From Solirubrobacterales bacterium (lineage in GTDB: Bacteria > Actinomycetota > Thermoleophilia > Solirubrobacterales > 70-9), in the NCBI GenBank assembly GCA_025450195.1, contig JANWHW010000044.1, forward strand, positions 1-43,092: 43,092 bases of DNA. Reading direction: 5' to 3'. Below, piece after piece: positions 18,810 through 29,310 of the stretch. Position 1 is the first letter of the stretch. Each line of letters opens with the position of its first letter. The notes beneath the pieces are model-generated. The model had not been told where the DNA came from. It did not search any database and saw only the letters and a program-made list of their open reading frames with translations. A program made the translations under genes and the position numbers.

Positions 18810-19418
18810 ATGGAGGCGGCAACCAGAGAACGCGAGCTGAGCGGCGAGAAGGCGCAGCGCATCGTCAACGCGATGCGCGACAGCGTCGCCAAGCGCGGCG
18901 CCGCCGGCTCCACGTTTGAGCATGTGGCACGGGAAGCGGGTGTCAGCCGCGGCCTCCTGCACTACTACTTCGGGACCAAGGAGCGGCTGCTGGTGGAGGT
19001 CGTGCGACGGGATGCGGAGATTAGGGTGACTCGCCTCGACGAGCCTCTGGCCAGTGCGAAAACTGCCGACGACGTCCTCGACATTCTCGTCAGCAGCCTC
19101 ACCGACATGATCGAGAACGAGCCCGCCTTCTTCCTCTTGCTCTACGAGCTGTTCAGCGCCGGCCGGCGTAATCCCGACATCCAGCACGAGGTGGGCCAGC
19201 TCTTCGAGCGCACACGCTCCCACGTCGCTGAGATCCTCAAGGCAAAGGAGCGGGAGGGAGTGCTTGACCTGCGCTATGACGCGGAGTCGATCGTCTCCTA
19301 CCTGTTCGCGGTTGGCGATGGCTTCGCTCTGCAGGCCCTTTCGGACCCGAGCCGCGATGTCGATGGCGCCCTTGAGGCCGGAGTGGCCTCCGCCCGCTAT
19401 TTGCTGGTCAGCAAGTAG
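18810..19418 (+). CDS. TetR family transcriptional regulator
   Basis: 202 residues. The N-terminal TetR HTH spans about residues 15-60: RIVNAMRDSVAKRGAAGSTF, then EHVAREAGVSRGLLHYYFGTKERLL. The C-terminal helical ligand domain is variable and the ligand unknown. It is followed after 87 bases by an MMPL transporter on the same strand, a frequent regulator-pump pairing. A palindrome abutting the transporter start is a likely operator. Repeat element B lies just upstream. Confidence 0.92.
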   Translation: MEAATRERELSGEKAQRIVNAMRDSVAKRGAAGSTFEHVAREAGVSRGLLHYYFGTKERLLVEVVRRDAEIRVTRLDEPLASAKTADDVLDILVSSLTDMIENEPAFFLLLYELFSAGRRNPDIQHEVGQLFERTRSHVAEILKAKEREGVLDLRYDAESIVSYLFAVGDGFALQALSDPSRDVDGALEAGVASARYLLVSK

Positions 19419-19490
19419 AAGCCGCGGTCGGCGATAGCCGTCCGCCCGGCGTGATCCAACTCACAGACGTTCAGGTGCCTGTGAGGAAAA

Positions 19491-19505
19491 CTGGCTAACC
19501 AGCCA
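19491..19505. promoter_or_regulatory. Candidate TetR operator before the MMPL transporter
   Basis: CTGGCTAACCAGCCA contains TGGCT-AACC-AGCCA and CTGG-CTAA-CCAG symmetry and ends directly at the MMPL ATG (19506). Bound repressor would block transcription or initiation; inference. Confidence 0.45.
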
Positions 19506-21724
<2,219 letters not shown>

Positions 21725-21821
21725 GCCTCCTCAGGCCAGCCAGTGGGTGGCGATGACTGGATCGTCGTCCTCGCCGAAGCATAGGAACCCGCTTTGCGGG
21801 CAGAGACATGGTCGAAGGACA

Positions 21822-21827
21822 TAGGAT
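21822..21827 (+). promoter_or_regulatory. Candidate -10 hexamer for the amidase
   Basis: TAGGAT, six bases before the GTG at 21834. Confidence 0.45.
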
Positions 21828-21833
21828 CACCCC

Positions 21834-23261
21834 GTGGCCGAGCAGACCATCGGAGTCGATGCCGACATCGCTTTTGTGGGTGCCGCGAAGCAGGCGGAGA
21901 TGGTGCGCGCCGGGGAGGTTTCCCCGACCGAGCTTGTGCGGCTTTGCCTTGACCGGATCGAGCGGCTCGACCCGCAGCTGAACGCGTTTCGCAAGGTCTT
22001 CGCCGAGAAGGCGTTGCTCGAAGCCGAGCAGGCGGAGGCGCGGTTGAAAGCGGGCGAGGAGCGGTCGCTGCTGGGGGTGCCTATCGCGATCAAGGACGAA
22101 AGCGACGTGGTCGGCGAGGTGAACACGCATGGCACCGACGGCTTCGACGAGCCGGCGGCGGCCGATGCCGAGATGGTGCGCCGGCTGCGCGAGGCCGGGG
22201 CGATCATCGTCGGCCTGACGCTGCTGCCGGAGATGGCGATCTGTGGCTTCACCGAGTCGGCGACCTATGGGGTGACCCGCAATCCCTGGAACCTTCAGCG
22301 CAGCCCGGCCGGCTCGAGCGGGGGGTCCGCCGCGGCGGTGGCAGCGGGATTGGTCCCGATCGCCTCCGCCGGAGACGGTGGCGGATCGATCAGGCTCCCT
22401 GCCGCTTCCTGCGGTCTCTTTGGCCTAAAGCCCTCTCGAGGGCGTATCTCGCTCGCGCCCGCGGTCGAACCCTGGACCGGGCTCGCCGTCAACGGCTGCG
22501 TCAGTCGCACCGTGCTCGATACGGCTCTCTGGCTAGACGTGACAGCGGGTCAATCCGGCGAAGCCGAGGAGCCACCCCCGCCGGAGCGTCCCTTCGTCGA
22601 GTCGGCGAAGACTCCACCGGGAAAGCTTCGCGTCGCCTACTCAACCCATGCCCCCCGTGCCGCCGCCCCACCCGAAGTCTCCGACGTCGTCAAGGTCGCG
22701 GTCTCCGATGCTGCTGAGTTGTTGAGCTCGCTTGGGCACGATGTCACCCAGCAAGACCCCAACTGGGGCGGGATCGGCAACAACATCACACCCCGCTTCC
22801 TGCGCGGCGTCGCTGAAGACGTTGCCACGGTCCCTCATCCCGAGCGCCTCGAACGCCGCACGCGCGGCTTTGGGAGGCTGGGGCAGCGTCTTCCAGATGT
22901 GCTCTTCGAGCGGGCAATGCGTGGCCGCGAGGCCGACGACGCTCGCGTCAACGCGATCTTCGATTCCTGCGACGTGCTCGTCACCCCGGTAATGGGCGGC
23001 ACCGCCGTTCAGGTGCGCCGCTGGGAGGGACTGGGAGCGATTCGTACAGTGCTCGGCATGAGCCGCTTCTACCCCTACTGCATCCCCTGGAACCACCTGG
23101 GGAACCCGGCGATGTCGGTCCCCATGGGCTTTGCCGACGATGGGATGCCCCTGGCGGTGCAGATCATCGGCCGCCGTGGCGACGAGGCGACACTGCTTTC
23201 GCTGGCGGCTCAGATCGAGGCCGAGCGTCCCTGGGCGGACAAGCGCCCGCCGATCTCCTAG
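21834..23261 (+). CDS. Amidase signature family hydrolase
   Basis: 475 residues. The Ser-cisSer-Lys triad is visible: Lys in PIAIKDESD, and the Gly/Ser-rich block SPAGSSGGSAAAVAAGLVP with GDGGGSIRLPA. The family hydrolyses amides (acylamides, or Glu-tRNA(Gln) amidotransferase GatA). No gatB or gatC lies nearby and the C-terminal half differs, so a catabolic or detoxifying amidase is more likely than GatA. GTG start at 21834 without a Shine-Dalgarno sequence; TAGGAT six bases upstream. Convergent with the RTX-like gene across 35 bases. Confidence 0.9.
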   Translation: MAEQTIGVDADIAFVGAAKQAEMVRAGEVSPTELVRLCLDRIERLDPQLNAFRKVFAEKALLEAEQAEARLKAGEERSLLGVPIAIKDESDVVGEVNTHGTDGFDEPAAADAEMVRRLREAGAIIVGLTLLPEMAICGFTESATYGVTRNPWNLQRSPAGSSGGSAAAVAAGLVPIASAGDGGGSIRLPAASCGLFGLKPSRGRISLAPAVEPWTGLAVNGCVSRTVLDTALWLDVTAGQSGEAEEPPPPERPFVESAKTPPGKLRVAYSTHAPRAAAPPEVSDVVKVAVSDAAELLSSLGHDVTQQDPNWGGIGNNITPRFLRGVAEDVATVPHPERLERRTRGFGRLGQRLPDVLFERAMRGREADDARVNAIFDSCDVLVTPVMGGTAVQVRRWEGLGAIRTVLGMSRFYPYCIPWNHLGNPAMSVPMGFADDGMPLAVQIIGRRGDEATLLSLAAQIEAERPWADKRPPIS

Positions 23262-23296
23262 GTCTCTCTCAACGCCCTACTTCACCGGCGTACATG

Positions 23297-24700
23297 TCAC
23301 CGTGTGCGTGGGGGCAGCACGCGCAGTTCCTCGCAGCCACGGCGGCTGTCCCAGCGAGCGACGAAGGCCTTGTCGCGGTCGGGCCCGCATCCGACTTCGT
23401 CGGTCACCTCGAAAGGACCGGAGGAAAGCGGGTGGGGCGAGCCATAGGCCACCGCGCGCGCGGCGAATATGCGGTCAGATCCGGCCGCGCCGAAGAGGCG
23501 GTCCACGCCCCTGTCGCCGACAACGATGTCGGCGTTGCCGCCGCCACCCACTAGATCCGAGCCCAGGCCGCCATTGAGCCAGTCGTTCCCCGGGCCACCG
23601 TAGACGGTATCGCTACCGGCACCCAATTCGATCAGGTCATTGGCCCCGTTTCCGTAAGCGGTGTCATCGCTGCCGAGGTCGGCGACGGTGCTCGCTGCTG
23701 CCGGGGCATCGGTGTCGGTTTCGTACTCCCGGATGAAGTCAGGCGCGCTGCCTCCGACGTAGACGTCGTTGCCTTCCTCACCGATCAGGTGGTTGGCCAG
23801 GGGGGCCGGCGGCGGCCCCCTTGAAGCGAACGGGTAGGTGGGGGTGTCGCCACCGCTCAGCGAATCGTCGCCGGGCCCGCCGACCAGCCATGCTCCCGAT
23901 ACGTCGCTGGCGAGCTGGTCGTTTCCGGGCCCTCCTTCCAGACGGGCGAATATCGGACTCCGTCCATCAGCAGGCCAGTCGATCAGCGTGTCGTCACCGG
24001 TCCCACCCTGGAGGATGCTCACTCCGGTTATGTAGTCCGGTCCTTCCGGGCCGTCGACGGTGATGCCATGGAGACGCACCGGCTGGCTCCGCCGCGCGTA
24101 GCTGACGCGGTTGGTCCCCTGCCCTCCGCCATAGGTGTCGCCGGCGTCGGCGACCGCCGAGGCGAGGAATTCGTCGTCGCCCGTGTTGCCGTAGACGCTG
24201 TTCGCCCCGGCGCCCGCGTCGATCACGTCGTTTCCGCCGCCGGAGACGACCACGTCCTGACCGGCTCCCCCCGTGTAGCTGATCGGGAGGTCGGGATGTA
24301 GGATGAGGTTGGAGGCCTCGAGTGTGTTGGTGCCATCGCTCAAGTCGACTGTTAGGCCGATGCTCCAGCTCGTAACGGGCTTGTGCAGGTCACATATCGC
24401 GGGCGATTCTGGGAGGCCACCCCCTGTGCATCCGCTGCCCGCGGTTAGCGCGGCTTTGCGCTCAAGCAGTTCCACCTTGAAGTGGTCTGGCGTGTCACCG
24501 ATGAGCTTGATCTGGAGGTCGTTGTCCTCCCCTTGGGCAGCGATATAAGAAAGCTCGGCGCGGTTGGGTACCCCAGCGGCCTCGGTCACGCTCACCTCCG
24601 CAGCCCCGGCCGTGGAGGCGCCGAGGAGTATCGGGGAGATCACTAGCGCGGCCAGCATCGCGCCTATCACGGGCCTGGGTCCCCACGAGAGGTTCTGCAT
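23297..24700 (-). CDS. Exported RTX-like (hemolysin-type) repeat protein
   Basis: 467 residues. The N-terminus (MQNLSWGPRPVIGAMLAALVISPILLG, then ASTAGAAEV) is a Sec signal peptide with a probable cleavage site after Ala-Gly-Ala. Many degenerate GGxGxDxLxG-type nonapeptides follow from about residue 150 (GGGNDVIDAGAGANSVYGNTGDDEF, GGTGDDTLIDW, GGPGNDWLNGGLGSDLVGG), predicting a calcium-stabilised beta-roll. The C-terminus has a two-cysteine VGCGPDRDKAF ... RRGCEEL module. No catalytic domain is seen and no type I secretion genes are nearby, so it is probably a Sec-exported structural or surface protein. Confidence 0.85.
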   Translation of the reverse strand: MQNLSWGPRPVIGAMLAALVISPILLGASTAGAAEVSVTEAAGVPNRAELSYIAAQGEDNDLQIKLIGDTPDHFKVELLERKAALTAGSGCTGGGLPESPAICDLHKPVTSWSIGLTVDLSDGTNTLEASNLILHPDLPISYTGGAGQDVVVSGGGNDVIDAGAGANSVYGNTGDDEFLASAVADAGDTYGGGQGTNRVSYARRSQPVRLHGITVDGPEGPDYITGVSILQGGTGDDTLIDWPADGRSPIFARLEGGPGNDQLASDVSGAWLVGGPGDDSLSGGDTPTYPFASRGPPPAPLANHLIGEEGNDVYVGGSAPDFIREYETDTDAPAAASTVADLGSDDTAYGNGANDLIELGAGSDTVYGGPGNDWLNGGLGSDLVGGGGNADIVVGDRGVDRLFGAAGSDRIFAARAVAYGSPHPLSSGPFEVTDEVGCGPDRDKAFVARWDSRRGCEELRVLPPRTR

Positions 24701-24760
24701 GCACCGGAGAAACCGAGCATTTAGCTCAAGTTGCGGTGGTGGCGGAGGGCGAGCGGGCTT

Positions 24761-26047
24761 CTAGTTGAAGACCTTGCGCATCCGTGCAAGCTCGCGGAGA
24801 GAGCCACGGGGGCGGAGGCGGCGGGTGAGGACCATCTTCACGGGATTGCTGTCCGGTTTGCCCGTTGCGATGAAATCGGCCCAGCTCGCCTCGAGGACCA
24901 GGTTGGGGTTCGGGGCTTCGCCGGGCTCGGCCCTGGTCGACCCGTTGTCGATCACCAGGTGCCACGGATCGGCATCGGTGAAGCGCCACTGGTAGACGAG
25001 GCGCGAGCCGTTGGCCGCCTTCGGGTTGACGACCCGCTTGACCACGTCGAAATAGAGTCGCTGCACCTCTGGCGAGGAGTCCGGCTCGGGGCCATCCGGC
25101 GGGCCGAGGACTCCGGCCATCATCAGCTTGACTTGGCGCTTGGCGATCTCCTCCTCATCCTCTTCGGGGTCGAACGGGAAGACTCCGGGAGGCATCTCCT
25201 CAGTTGGGTAGCCGATCGTGCGCCAGCGCTGGCGGATCAGTTTGAGGCCGAAGGAGAAGATGTCCTCCAGCGAGAAGCCGTAGCACTCGGTGTATTCACG
25301 GTCGAGGTTCGGCGGCGAGAACACCGCGGGGCCATAGGGCAGGACTTCGCGCAGCAGATCGGTCACCGCAGCCCGGTTCTCCTCCCAGCCGGGACTCCCT
25401 TCGTTCAGCAGTTCGGAGAGCACCTTGACGCCGAAGCCGATGTGGCGCTGCTCGTCGCGGGAGACGTTCTCCATACCGGAGCTGAAACCGGGCATCGTGT
25501 CCTCGGCCGCGAAGAAGTCCTCGATGAAGTGCTGGCCGGGCTGGGCGAGTGAGCCCTCGACGATCAGGTGGTAGAGGGTGATGGCTTGGGCGTACTTGGG
25601 AAGGGAGCGGTCCTTGCGGAGTTCCTCTGCCATCAGGTCGAGCCGGTCGAAGATGCCGCGGTAGCCCCAGTTGAGTTGCGGCAGGGTGGAGGAGAGCGTC
25701 TGCTGGATCGAGTTGCCGCCGACCCCGATCACCTCCTTGAAGAAGCGGTGGAAGAAGACCGAGTGGCGGACCTCGTCAACCTGCTGGGTGGCGAGGAAGT
25801 AGGCCTGCTCCTCAGTCGGAGCGGCGGTGATGTAGGGGGCGAGGGTGTCGGCGACGCGATCCTCGCCGTAGAAGAACATCGAGTAGATCCACATCGCGGA
25901 GCGGCGCTGCATATCGCTGAGCACTTCCCAGCCCTTGCGGTCCTCGGAGAAGTCGATCTCCATCGCGCTCCAGTTGCCATGCTCCCAACGGGTGTAGAGG
26001 TCCTCGTAGGTGATGTTGTCCATCAGGTTCTGCGACGCGACGCTCAT
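24761..26047 (-). CDS. R2-like diiron oxidase fused to an SCP2 lipid-carrier domain
   Basis: 428 residues from ATG 26047, with GGGAG upstream. Residues 1-300 form a ferritin-like helical bundle with a complete diiron ligand set: E62 (YGEDRVAD), E92/H95 (DEVRH), E164 (IVEGS) and E199/H202 (DEQRHIGFG). This matches ribonucleotide reductase R2-like oxidases. Residues from about 330 to the end (YQWRFTDADPWHLVIDNGST ... PNLVLEASWADFIATGK) match a sterol-carrier-protein-2-type lipid-binding domain. A true R2 is unlikely: no R1 gene is adjacent and the SCP2 domain points to a lipid substrate. It lies 85 bases downstream of an acyl-CoA ligase on the same strand. Confidence 0.85.
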   Translation of the reverse strand: MSVASQNLMDNITYEDLYTRWEHGNWSAMEIDFSEDRKGWEVLSDMQRRSAMWIYSMFFYGEDRVADTLAPYITAAPTEEQAYFLATQQVDEVRHSVFFHRFFKEVIGVGGNSIQQTLSSTLPQLNWGYRGIFDRLDLMAEELRKDRSLPKYAQAITLYHLIVEGSLAQPGQHFIEDFFAAEDTMPGFSSGMENVSRDEQRHIGFGVKVLSELLNEGSPGWEENRAAVTDLLREVLPYGPAVFSPPNLDREYTECYGFSLEDIFSFGLKLIRQRWRTIGYPTEEMPPGVFPFDPEEDEEEIAKRQVKLMMAGVLGPPDGPEPDSSPEVQRLYFDVVKRVVNPKAANGSRLVYQWRFTDADPWHLVIDNGSTRAEPGEAPNPNLVLEASWADFIATGKPDSNPVKMVLTRRLRPRGSLRELARMRKVFN

Positions 26048-26132
26048 CTCTTCTCCCTTTTGGTTTCGGCTCCGCATCGGGAGCCTAGCGCGAACCCTGG
26101 CTACTCAGCCAGTTTGCCCTCTGTGACGTCGA

Positions 26133-27632
26133 TCAAACAGCGGCGGGAGTTTCGATCTCCCGCTTCAGGATCTTGCCCGTGGGGCCCTTGGGGAGCTCGT
26201 CGAGGAACCAGACGACGCGCGGGTACTTGTAGGCGGCGATCCGCTCCTTGACGTAGGTGCTGATTTCCTCAGGCGCCAGCTCCTCGCCGTCGTGGAGGAC
26301 GACCGCGGCCCCGATCTCCTCGCCCCACTCGTCGTGGGGGACTCCGACCACCGCCGCTTCGCGGATCTTCGGATGCTCGTAGAGCACCTCCTCCACCTCG
26401 CGGGGATAGACGTTGTAGCCGCCGCGGATGATCAGGTCCTTCTTGCGGTCGACGATGTAGAAATAGCCGTCCTCGTCGGTGCGCGCCATGTCGCCGCTGT
26501 GGAACCAGCCGCCGCGCATCGCCTCCTCGGTCGCGTCGGGGCGCTGCCAGTAGCCCTTCATGACGTTGTGGCCGCGGATCACGATCTCACCGACCTCGCC
26601 CTGCGCCACCGGGTTGTCGTTCTCGTCGACCACCTGCATCTCAACCCCCTCGATCGGGGTGCCGATCGAGCCCGCCTTGCGCTCTTTGTCGGGGTGGTTG
26701 GTGCAGGCGAGCGGCGATGTCTCCGAGAGGCCGTAGCCCTCGAGCACCTTCGTGCCGAACGCCCCTTCGAAGCCGTGCAGCACCTCAACCGGCATCGAAG
26801 CCCCGCCGGTGATGCAGATGCGCAGGTTCGACGTGTCGAACTTTTCGCGATCGGGATGGTGGAGCAGCGCGCCGAACATCGTCGGCACGCCGTAGAAGTG
26901 GGTGACGCCGTCGCGCTGCATGGTCTCCAGGGCATCGCCCGGATCGAATTTCGGCACGAGGGTGAGGCAGGCGCCGACCCGCAGCGAGGCGTTCATGCCC
27001 ACGGTCTGCCCGAACGAGTGAAAGAGGGGCAGGGCGCCAAGGACTACGTCTCGGGGGGCTATCTCAGAGGTCGTCCGTGAGGAGACCTCTGCGTTCCGCG
27101 AGAGGTTGGCGTGAGTGAGCTCGGCGCCCTTTGGCTTGCCGGTGGTTCCCGAGGTGTAGAGGATCACCGCGGTGTCCTCCTCGGCGGTGTCGGCTAGGCC
27201 CGGTGTCGCCTCGAGCTCAGCCAGCTTCGCCTCCAAGCCCCCGGCCTCGATCTCGATCAGCTCGGCGCCCGCCTCGGCGGCGCCCTCGCGGGCCTCCTCC
27301 GCGAAGCCGTGCCAGACGAGCAGCAGTTTCGCGCCCGAGTCTTCCAGGTAGAAGGCGATCTCGCGCCGCTTCAGCAGCACGTTCATGGGCACGACCACGC
27401 CGCCGGCCCGCAGCACGCCGTAGTAGGCGATCGGGAACTCGGGGACGTTGGGCAGCATCACGCCGACCCGGTCCCCCCGCTCCAGCCCCAGCTCGCCGAG
27501 CATGGTTGCCAGGCGGGCGGAATAGTCGTCGAGGGCGCCGAAGCTCAGCTCGACGTCTCCGAGCCGGATCGCCGGGTCGTCCGCGCCTCGCTCGGTGCTG
27601 TCGGTGACGATCGACGCGAGATTCAGTCCCAT
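26133..27632 (-). CDS. Long-chain acyl-CoA ligase (AMP-binding family)
   Basis: 499 residues. It activates a carboxylic acid, probably a fatty acid, to acyl-AMP and then acyl-CoA. P-loop YTSGTTGKPKGAELTHANL, YGLSETSP, then GWFHSGDMARTDEDGYFYIV, DRKKDLIIRGGYNVYPREVE, and the late catalytic Lys in PTGKILKREI are all present, so it looks intact. ATG 27632 follows the stop of the small barrel protein after seven bases, so the two are cotranscribed. The next gene on the strand is the oxidase-SCP2 fusion, so its product may feed that enzyme; inference. Confidence 0.93.
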   Translation of the reverse strand: MGLNLASIVTDSTERGADDPAIRLGDVELSFGALDDYSARLATMLGELGLERGDRVGVMLPNVPEFPIAYYGVLRAGGVVVPMNVLLKRREIAFYLEDSGAKLLLVWHGFAEEAREGAAEAGAELIEIEAGGLEAKLAELEATPGLADTAEEDTAVILYTSGTTGKPKGAELTHANLSRNAEVSSRTTSEIAPRDVVLGALPLFHSFGQTVGMNASLRVGACLTLVPKFDPGDALETMQRDGVTHFYGVPTMFGALLHHPDREKFDTSNLRICITGGASMPVEVLHGFEGAFGTKVLEGYGLSETSPLACTNHPDKERKAGSIGTPIEGVEMQVVDENDNPVAQGEVGEIVIRGHNVMKGYWQRPDATEEAMRGGWFHSGDMARTDEDGYFYIVDRKKDLIIRGGYNVYPREVEEVLYEHPKIREAAVVGVPHDEWGEEIGAAVVLHDGEELAPEEISTYVKERIAAYKYPRVVWFLDELPKGPTGKILKREIETPAAV

Positions 27633-27639
27633 CGTTTGC

Positions 27640-27927
27640 TTACGGCTGGATGAGGTTGTGGATTGGGAACTCCTTGATCTCCGGTGGGTTCGGGGGTGCC
27701 GCGTCGCCGAGCGCAGCGATCGCCGGGCCGATGCGGCTCTCGAGGAAGGCGTCGAACTGGGCGCGAGACTCCCAGAAGTCGAGAATCCCCCAGCCGTCCT
27801 TGATCGGGCCGGCGGCGTGGAAGATCAGCCCCTCGGGCGGGTCGGTCTCGACCCCCATCTCGACGTTGACCGCGTCGTACTGCTCGGCGGTCCCGTCGCT
27901 GAACCTGATGCTCAGTCCTATGGCCAT
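27640..27927 (-). CDS. Antibiotic-biosynthesis-monooxygenase-like small barrel protein
   Basis: 95 residues from ATG 27927 (MAIGLSIRFSDGTAEQYDAV). GAGGAGG lies six bases upstream of this ATG and directly abuts the alternative ATG at 27933, so 27927 is preferred. The pattern (short beta strands, GLIFHAAGP, WGILDFWESRAQFDAFLESRIGPAI) resembles dimeric alpha/beta-barrel ABM-type proteins. Function unknown; it could be a heme-free monooxygenase or a binding protein. It is translationally close to the acyl-CoA ligase. Confidence 0.75.
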   Translation of the reverse strand: MAIGLSIRFSDGTAEQYDAVNVEMGVETDPPEGLIFHAAGPIKDGWGILDFWESRAQFDAFLESRIGPAIAALGDAAPPNPPEIKEFPIHNLIQP

Positions 27928-27996
27928 GTCCATCCTCCTCGGTCGGATACCGTGGGGCGAGCATAACCCAGGTTCTGAGGGCGAAAGGCGCCGCCC

Positions 27997-28854
27997 CTAT
28001 TCGAGTGCGTTGCGACGGCTCATTGCCCAGGCAAAAGCCCCGCCGGTGAAGAGCATGAACGAGGCGTAGACGGCGGCGGGAATGGTCACGGTGGTGGCGA
28101 GCGAGGCGCCGACCGCGATCGCGAGCGCCGCGTTGTGGATGCCGAGCTCCAGCGCGATCGCCGTCGCCTGGCGGTCGTCGAGCCGCGCCAGCTTGGAGAT
28201 TGCGAAGCTCAGCGACATCGCCGCAACGTTCAGCGCCACGGCCGCGCCTCCCACCTCCGCCGCGTTCTCGGCGACGGTGTCGTGCTCGCTGGCGATTGCG
28301 CCGAGGACGACGAGCGCGAAGAGGACCAGCGAAGCGTTGCGGACTCGCGGGTAGAGCGCCTCGACGTCCCGGGGGCGGCGCTGGCGTAGGGCCATCCCGA
28401 TTGCGACCGGGACGATCGTGATCGCGAAGACGCGCACAACGACACCGAGCATGCTCGTTTCGCCGACGTCACCGGCGTCGAAGTAGGCGGAGGAGATGGC
28501 GAGGAAGAGCGGGACGGTGACGATCGCTCCGACGCTGCTGATCGCCGTCATCGTCACCGACAGCGCCGTGTCCCCACGCGAGAGGTGGGTGAGCATGTTG
28601 GCCATCATTCCGCCGGGAGAGGCGCCGAGCAGGACCAGCCCCACCGCCAGTTCCGGCGAGAGGCCGAAGATCTGAGCGGTGGCCAGCGCGAGCAGCGGGG
28701 AGATCAGCGCCAGGTTGACCATTCCGATCAGGACGCCGCGCGGTGCGACCAACACCCGCCGGAAATCGGCGGGCGTCAGCGTCATGCCGAGACTGCACAT
28801 GATCACCGCGATCGCTGCGGGCAGGACCACCGAGGTCAGGATCGGGCTGTCCAT
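27997..28854 (-). CDS. Bile-acid:sodium symporter (SBF/BASS) family transporter
   Basis: 285 residues with about nine to ten hydrophobic helices. MCSLGMTLTPADFRRVLVAPRG near the N-terminus, LGASPGGMMANMLTHLSRGD (sodium-site region) and ALELGIHNAALAIAVG in the C-terminal half are typical of the family. Members import organic anions such as bile acids, pantoate or pyruvate with sodium; the substrate is not predictable. TAGCGT sits nine bases before the ATG. It heads the minus-strand set with the barrel protein, ligase and oxidase-SCP2 gene, separated by 69 bases. Confidence 0.9.
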   Translation of the reverse strand: MDSPILTSVVLPAAIAVIMCSLGMTLTPADFRRVLVAPRGVLIGMVNLALISPLLALATAQIFGLSPELAVGLVLLGASPGGMMANMLTHLSRGDTALSVTMTAISSVGAIVTVPLFLAISSAYFDAGDVGETSMLGVVVRVFAITIVPVAIGMALRQRRPRDVEALYPRVRNASLVLFALVVLGAIASEHDTVAENAAEVGGAAVALNVAAMSLSFAISKLARLDDRQATAIALELGIHNAALAIAVGASLATTVTIPAAVYASFMLFTGGAFAWAMSRRNALE

Positions 28855-28863
28855 TCCGGCGGG

Positions 28864-28869
28864 ACGCTA
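28864..28869 (-). promoter_or_regulatory. Candidate -10 hexamer for the SBF transporter
   Basis: TAGCGT on the minus strand, nine bases before ATG 28854. Confidence 0.4.
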
Positions 28870-28885
28870 GTCGACGGCAACGGGT

Positions 28886-28900
28886 TGAGAGCCTGTCTCA
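28886..28900. promoter_or_regulatory. Palindrome in the SBF / PRC-barrel divergent gap
   Basis: TGAGA-GCCTG-TCTCA, a perfect 5-bp inverted repeat between two back-to-back -10-like hexamers. Possible operator; weak because the arms are short. Confidence 0.3.
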
Positions 28901-28915
28901 GGGCGTTGGGTTCGC

Positions 28916-28921
28916 TAGGGT
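28916..28921 (+). promoter_or_regulatory. Candidate -10 hexamer for the PRC-barrel-like gene
   Basis: TAGGGT exactly seven bases before ATG 28929, with no Shine-Dalgarno sequence. Confidence 0.5.
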
Positions 28922-28928
28922 CGGCTTG

Positions 28929-29294
28929 ATGGACGACCTGGGCCAGCCGAGCTCATACCTAACTCTCGAGCCGGGAGTGCTGGTGTATTCGAGCGACGGC
29001 GAGGAGCTCGGCAAGGTCGAGCACGTCCTGGCCGAACCTGCATCTGACGTCTTCGATGGGTTTGTGATCGACACGAGCACCCTGCCCGGCGGACACCGGT
29101 TCGTCGACGCCCCGGATGTCGAGGAGATCTACGAGCGCGGGGTCGTGCTCAAGATCGACGCAGCGGCCGCCGAGGCCCTACCTGAGCCGAGCGCCAACCC
29201 GGGCGTGCTCGAGGTCGAGGCCGAGGACGTGCCCCGGACGCGGCTTGAGGAAAAGCTGCGCCGCACCTGGGACTTGATCTCGGGCAAGGGCTAA
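28929..29294 (+). CDS. PRC-barrel-like protein
   Basis: 121 residues, acidic. LEPGVLVYSSDGEELGKVEHVLAEPASDVFDGFVID resembles the beta-barrel PRC fold that occurs in photosynthetic reaction centre H subunit and RimM. The C-terminal half is helical (EDVPRTRLEEKLRRTWDLI). Small PRC-barrel proteins are common in actinobacteria and poorly characterised. ATG 28929 was chosen over the overlapping TTG at 28926. Convergent with the DUF4234-like gene; two hairpins lie between them. Confidence 0.65.
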   Translation: MDDLGQPSSYLTLEPGVLVYSSDGEELGKVEHVLAEPASDVFDGFVIDTSTLPGGHRFVDAPDVEEIYERGVVLKIDAAAAEALPEPSANPGVLEVEAEDVPRTRLEEKLRRTWDLISGKG

Positions 29295-29310
29295 AAGCGC
29301 CCTGAACGCA

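Noticed and set aside
21789-21801. Hairpin CCCGC-TTT-GCGGG after the MMPL gene as a terminator
   Set aside because: Only five base pairs, a three-base loop and no T-run; too weak to call.
21834-23261. Glu-tRNA(Gln) amidotransferase subunit GatA
   Set aside because: No gatB or gatC in the neighbourhood and the C-terminal half does not resemble GatA closely; called as a general amidase.
23297-24700. RTX toxin secreted by a type I system
   Set aside because: It has an N-terminal Sec signal peptide, no toxin or enzyme domain, and no ABC/membrane-fusion genes nearby.
24761-26047. Class I ribonucleotide reductase beta subunit
   Set aside because: The SCP2 domain and the absence of a nearby large subunit make a lipid oxidase more likely despite the shared diiron fold.
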